Source: Gammaproteobacteria bacterium
Lineage (GTDB): Bacteria > Pseudomonadota > Gammaproteobacteria > Pseudomonadales > Azotimanducaceae
Direction of reading: 5' to 3'
Assembly (NCBI GenBank): GCA_003476445.1
Contig: DMUF01000134.1
Coordinates: forward strand, 1-6,573
DNA length: 6,573 bases
The position numbers and the translations under genes were made by a program. Below are positions 6,206 to 6,573 of this stretch, piece after piece. The notes under the pieces are model-generated. The model searched no databases, was not told where the DNA came from, and worked only from the letters and a program-made list of their open reading frames with translations. How positions within the stretch are numbered: the stretch's first letter is position 1; the number at the start of each line of letters is the position of its first letter.

Positions 6206-6573
6206 TCAGCTGCCGAGGGGGAAATTGAACGTTACGCGTTCGCCACGGCGACCTTCTGCAAGGTACGCCTGCTCCGTGAAACTGAGATGTCGTTCGCCGA
6301 TCAGTACGACGGTGCTGGCGCGGGTGCCGTACTCCTTGCCGTTGATGAAGCAGGGGGCTACCTGGCGCTCGGTTTCGAGCGGCTTGCCACGGCGTGGCAG
6401 GACGTTATCCGGGGGTTGGCTGTTGTCAGCAAGCAGGGCAAGCAGCCGCTCGGACGCGATATCAGTGCCCGGGTTGAGCGCAGACTCCAGCGCCGTTTCG
6501 CCCCGAACGACCTTCGGCCAGCGCGCGCCGAGTTCGGCGTTGGCAAGCCCGTAGACTCCCGCGTCCAGTTGCA
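6206..6573 (-). CDS. NRDE/TANGO2-family protein, C-terminal part
   Basis: Read on the minus strand, a frame open from the window edge (first full codon at 6571) gives 121 residues before TGA at 6208-6206. It has no start in the window, so it is a 5'-truncated gene. Recognisable family marks are GVYGLANA with a following WPKV (fragment residues 5-12 and 18-21), a spacer rich in Pro and charged residues, then YGTRASTVVL (81-90) and a FTEQAY-type element (98-103). These match the C-terminal half of NRDE/TANGO2 proteins, usually around 250 residues long, whose N-terminal Asn-Arg-Asp-Glu motif would be outside the window. In animals TANGO2 loss disturbs Golgi organisation, lipid and haem-related metabolism; the bacterial role is not established. 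It is the first visible gene of the leftward unit, 15 bases ahead of the SDR gene. Confidence 0.85.
   Translation of the reverse strand, partial: QLDAGVYGLANAELGARWPKVVRGETALESALNPGTDIASERLLALLADNSQPPDNVLPRRGKPLETERQVAPCFINGKEYGTRASTVVLIGERHLSFTEQAYLAEGRRGERVTFNFPLGS

Noticed and set aside
6111..6554. 147-residue plus-strand open frame at the right edge
   Set aside because: The opposite strand encodes SDR and NRDE/TANGO2 residues across the same bases; the plus-strand product has a Ser/Arg-rich composition without motifs.

Overview
The window is a GC-rich, gene-dense piece of bacterial chromosome, most likely from a proteobacterium (probably a gammaproteobacterium). This rests on the base composition, on a PtsP-type enzyme I (nitrogen PTS), and on the mix of spinster-like transporters, a Tat-exported PhoD and an NRDE/TANGO2 protein. 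It holds seven protein genes, the two at the window edges being partial. There are no RNA genes, CRISPR arrays, insertion sequences or long non-coding stretches; the largest gap is 27 bases.

Layout: positions 1-3795 read rightward and carry the C-terminal third of ptsP, a 428-residue MFS transporter, a 178-residue GNAT acetyltransferase and a second, 451-residue MFS transporter. The last three are tightly packed (14-base overlap, then a 4-base GTGA overlap) and look co-translated. The two MFS proteins are clear but diverged paralogues of the spinster-like type, with the acetyltransferase gene between them.

Positions 3814-6573 read leftward. In transcription order they carry the C-terminal end of an NRDE/TANGO2-family protein (easily missed because its start lies outside the window), a short-chain dehydrogenase/reductase-like protein, and a Tat-dependent PhoD-family phosphatase/phosphodiesterase. 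These too are packed closely (15-base gap, then an 11-base overlap). The two groups converge across an 18-base gap with no recognisable terminator.

Functionally, the right-hand genes suggest one exported metalloenzyme acting on phosphoesters and one cytoplasmic oxidoreductase-like protein of unknown substrate. The left-hand genes suggest uptake or efflux of a small organic or lipid-like solute plus acetylation of an unknown target. A shared pathway is possible but not shown. The most notable point is that the dehydrogenase has lost all four residues of the classical SDR catalytic tetrad while keeping the nucleotide-binding motif. I see no evidence of a dedicated novel defence, mobile or RNA-based system here.
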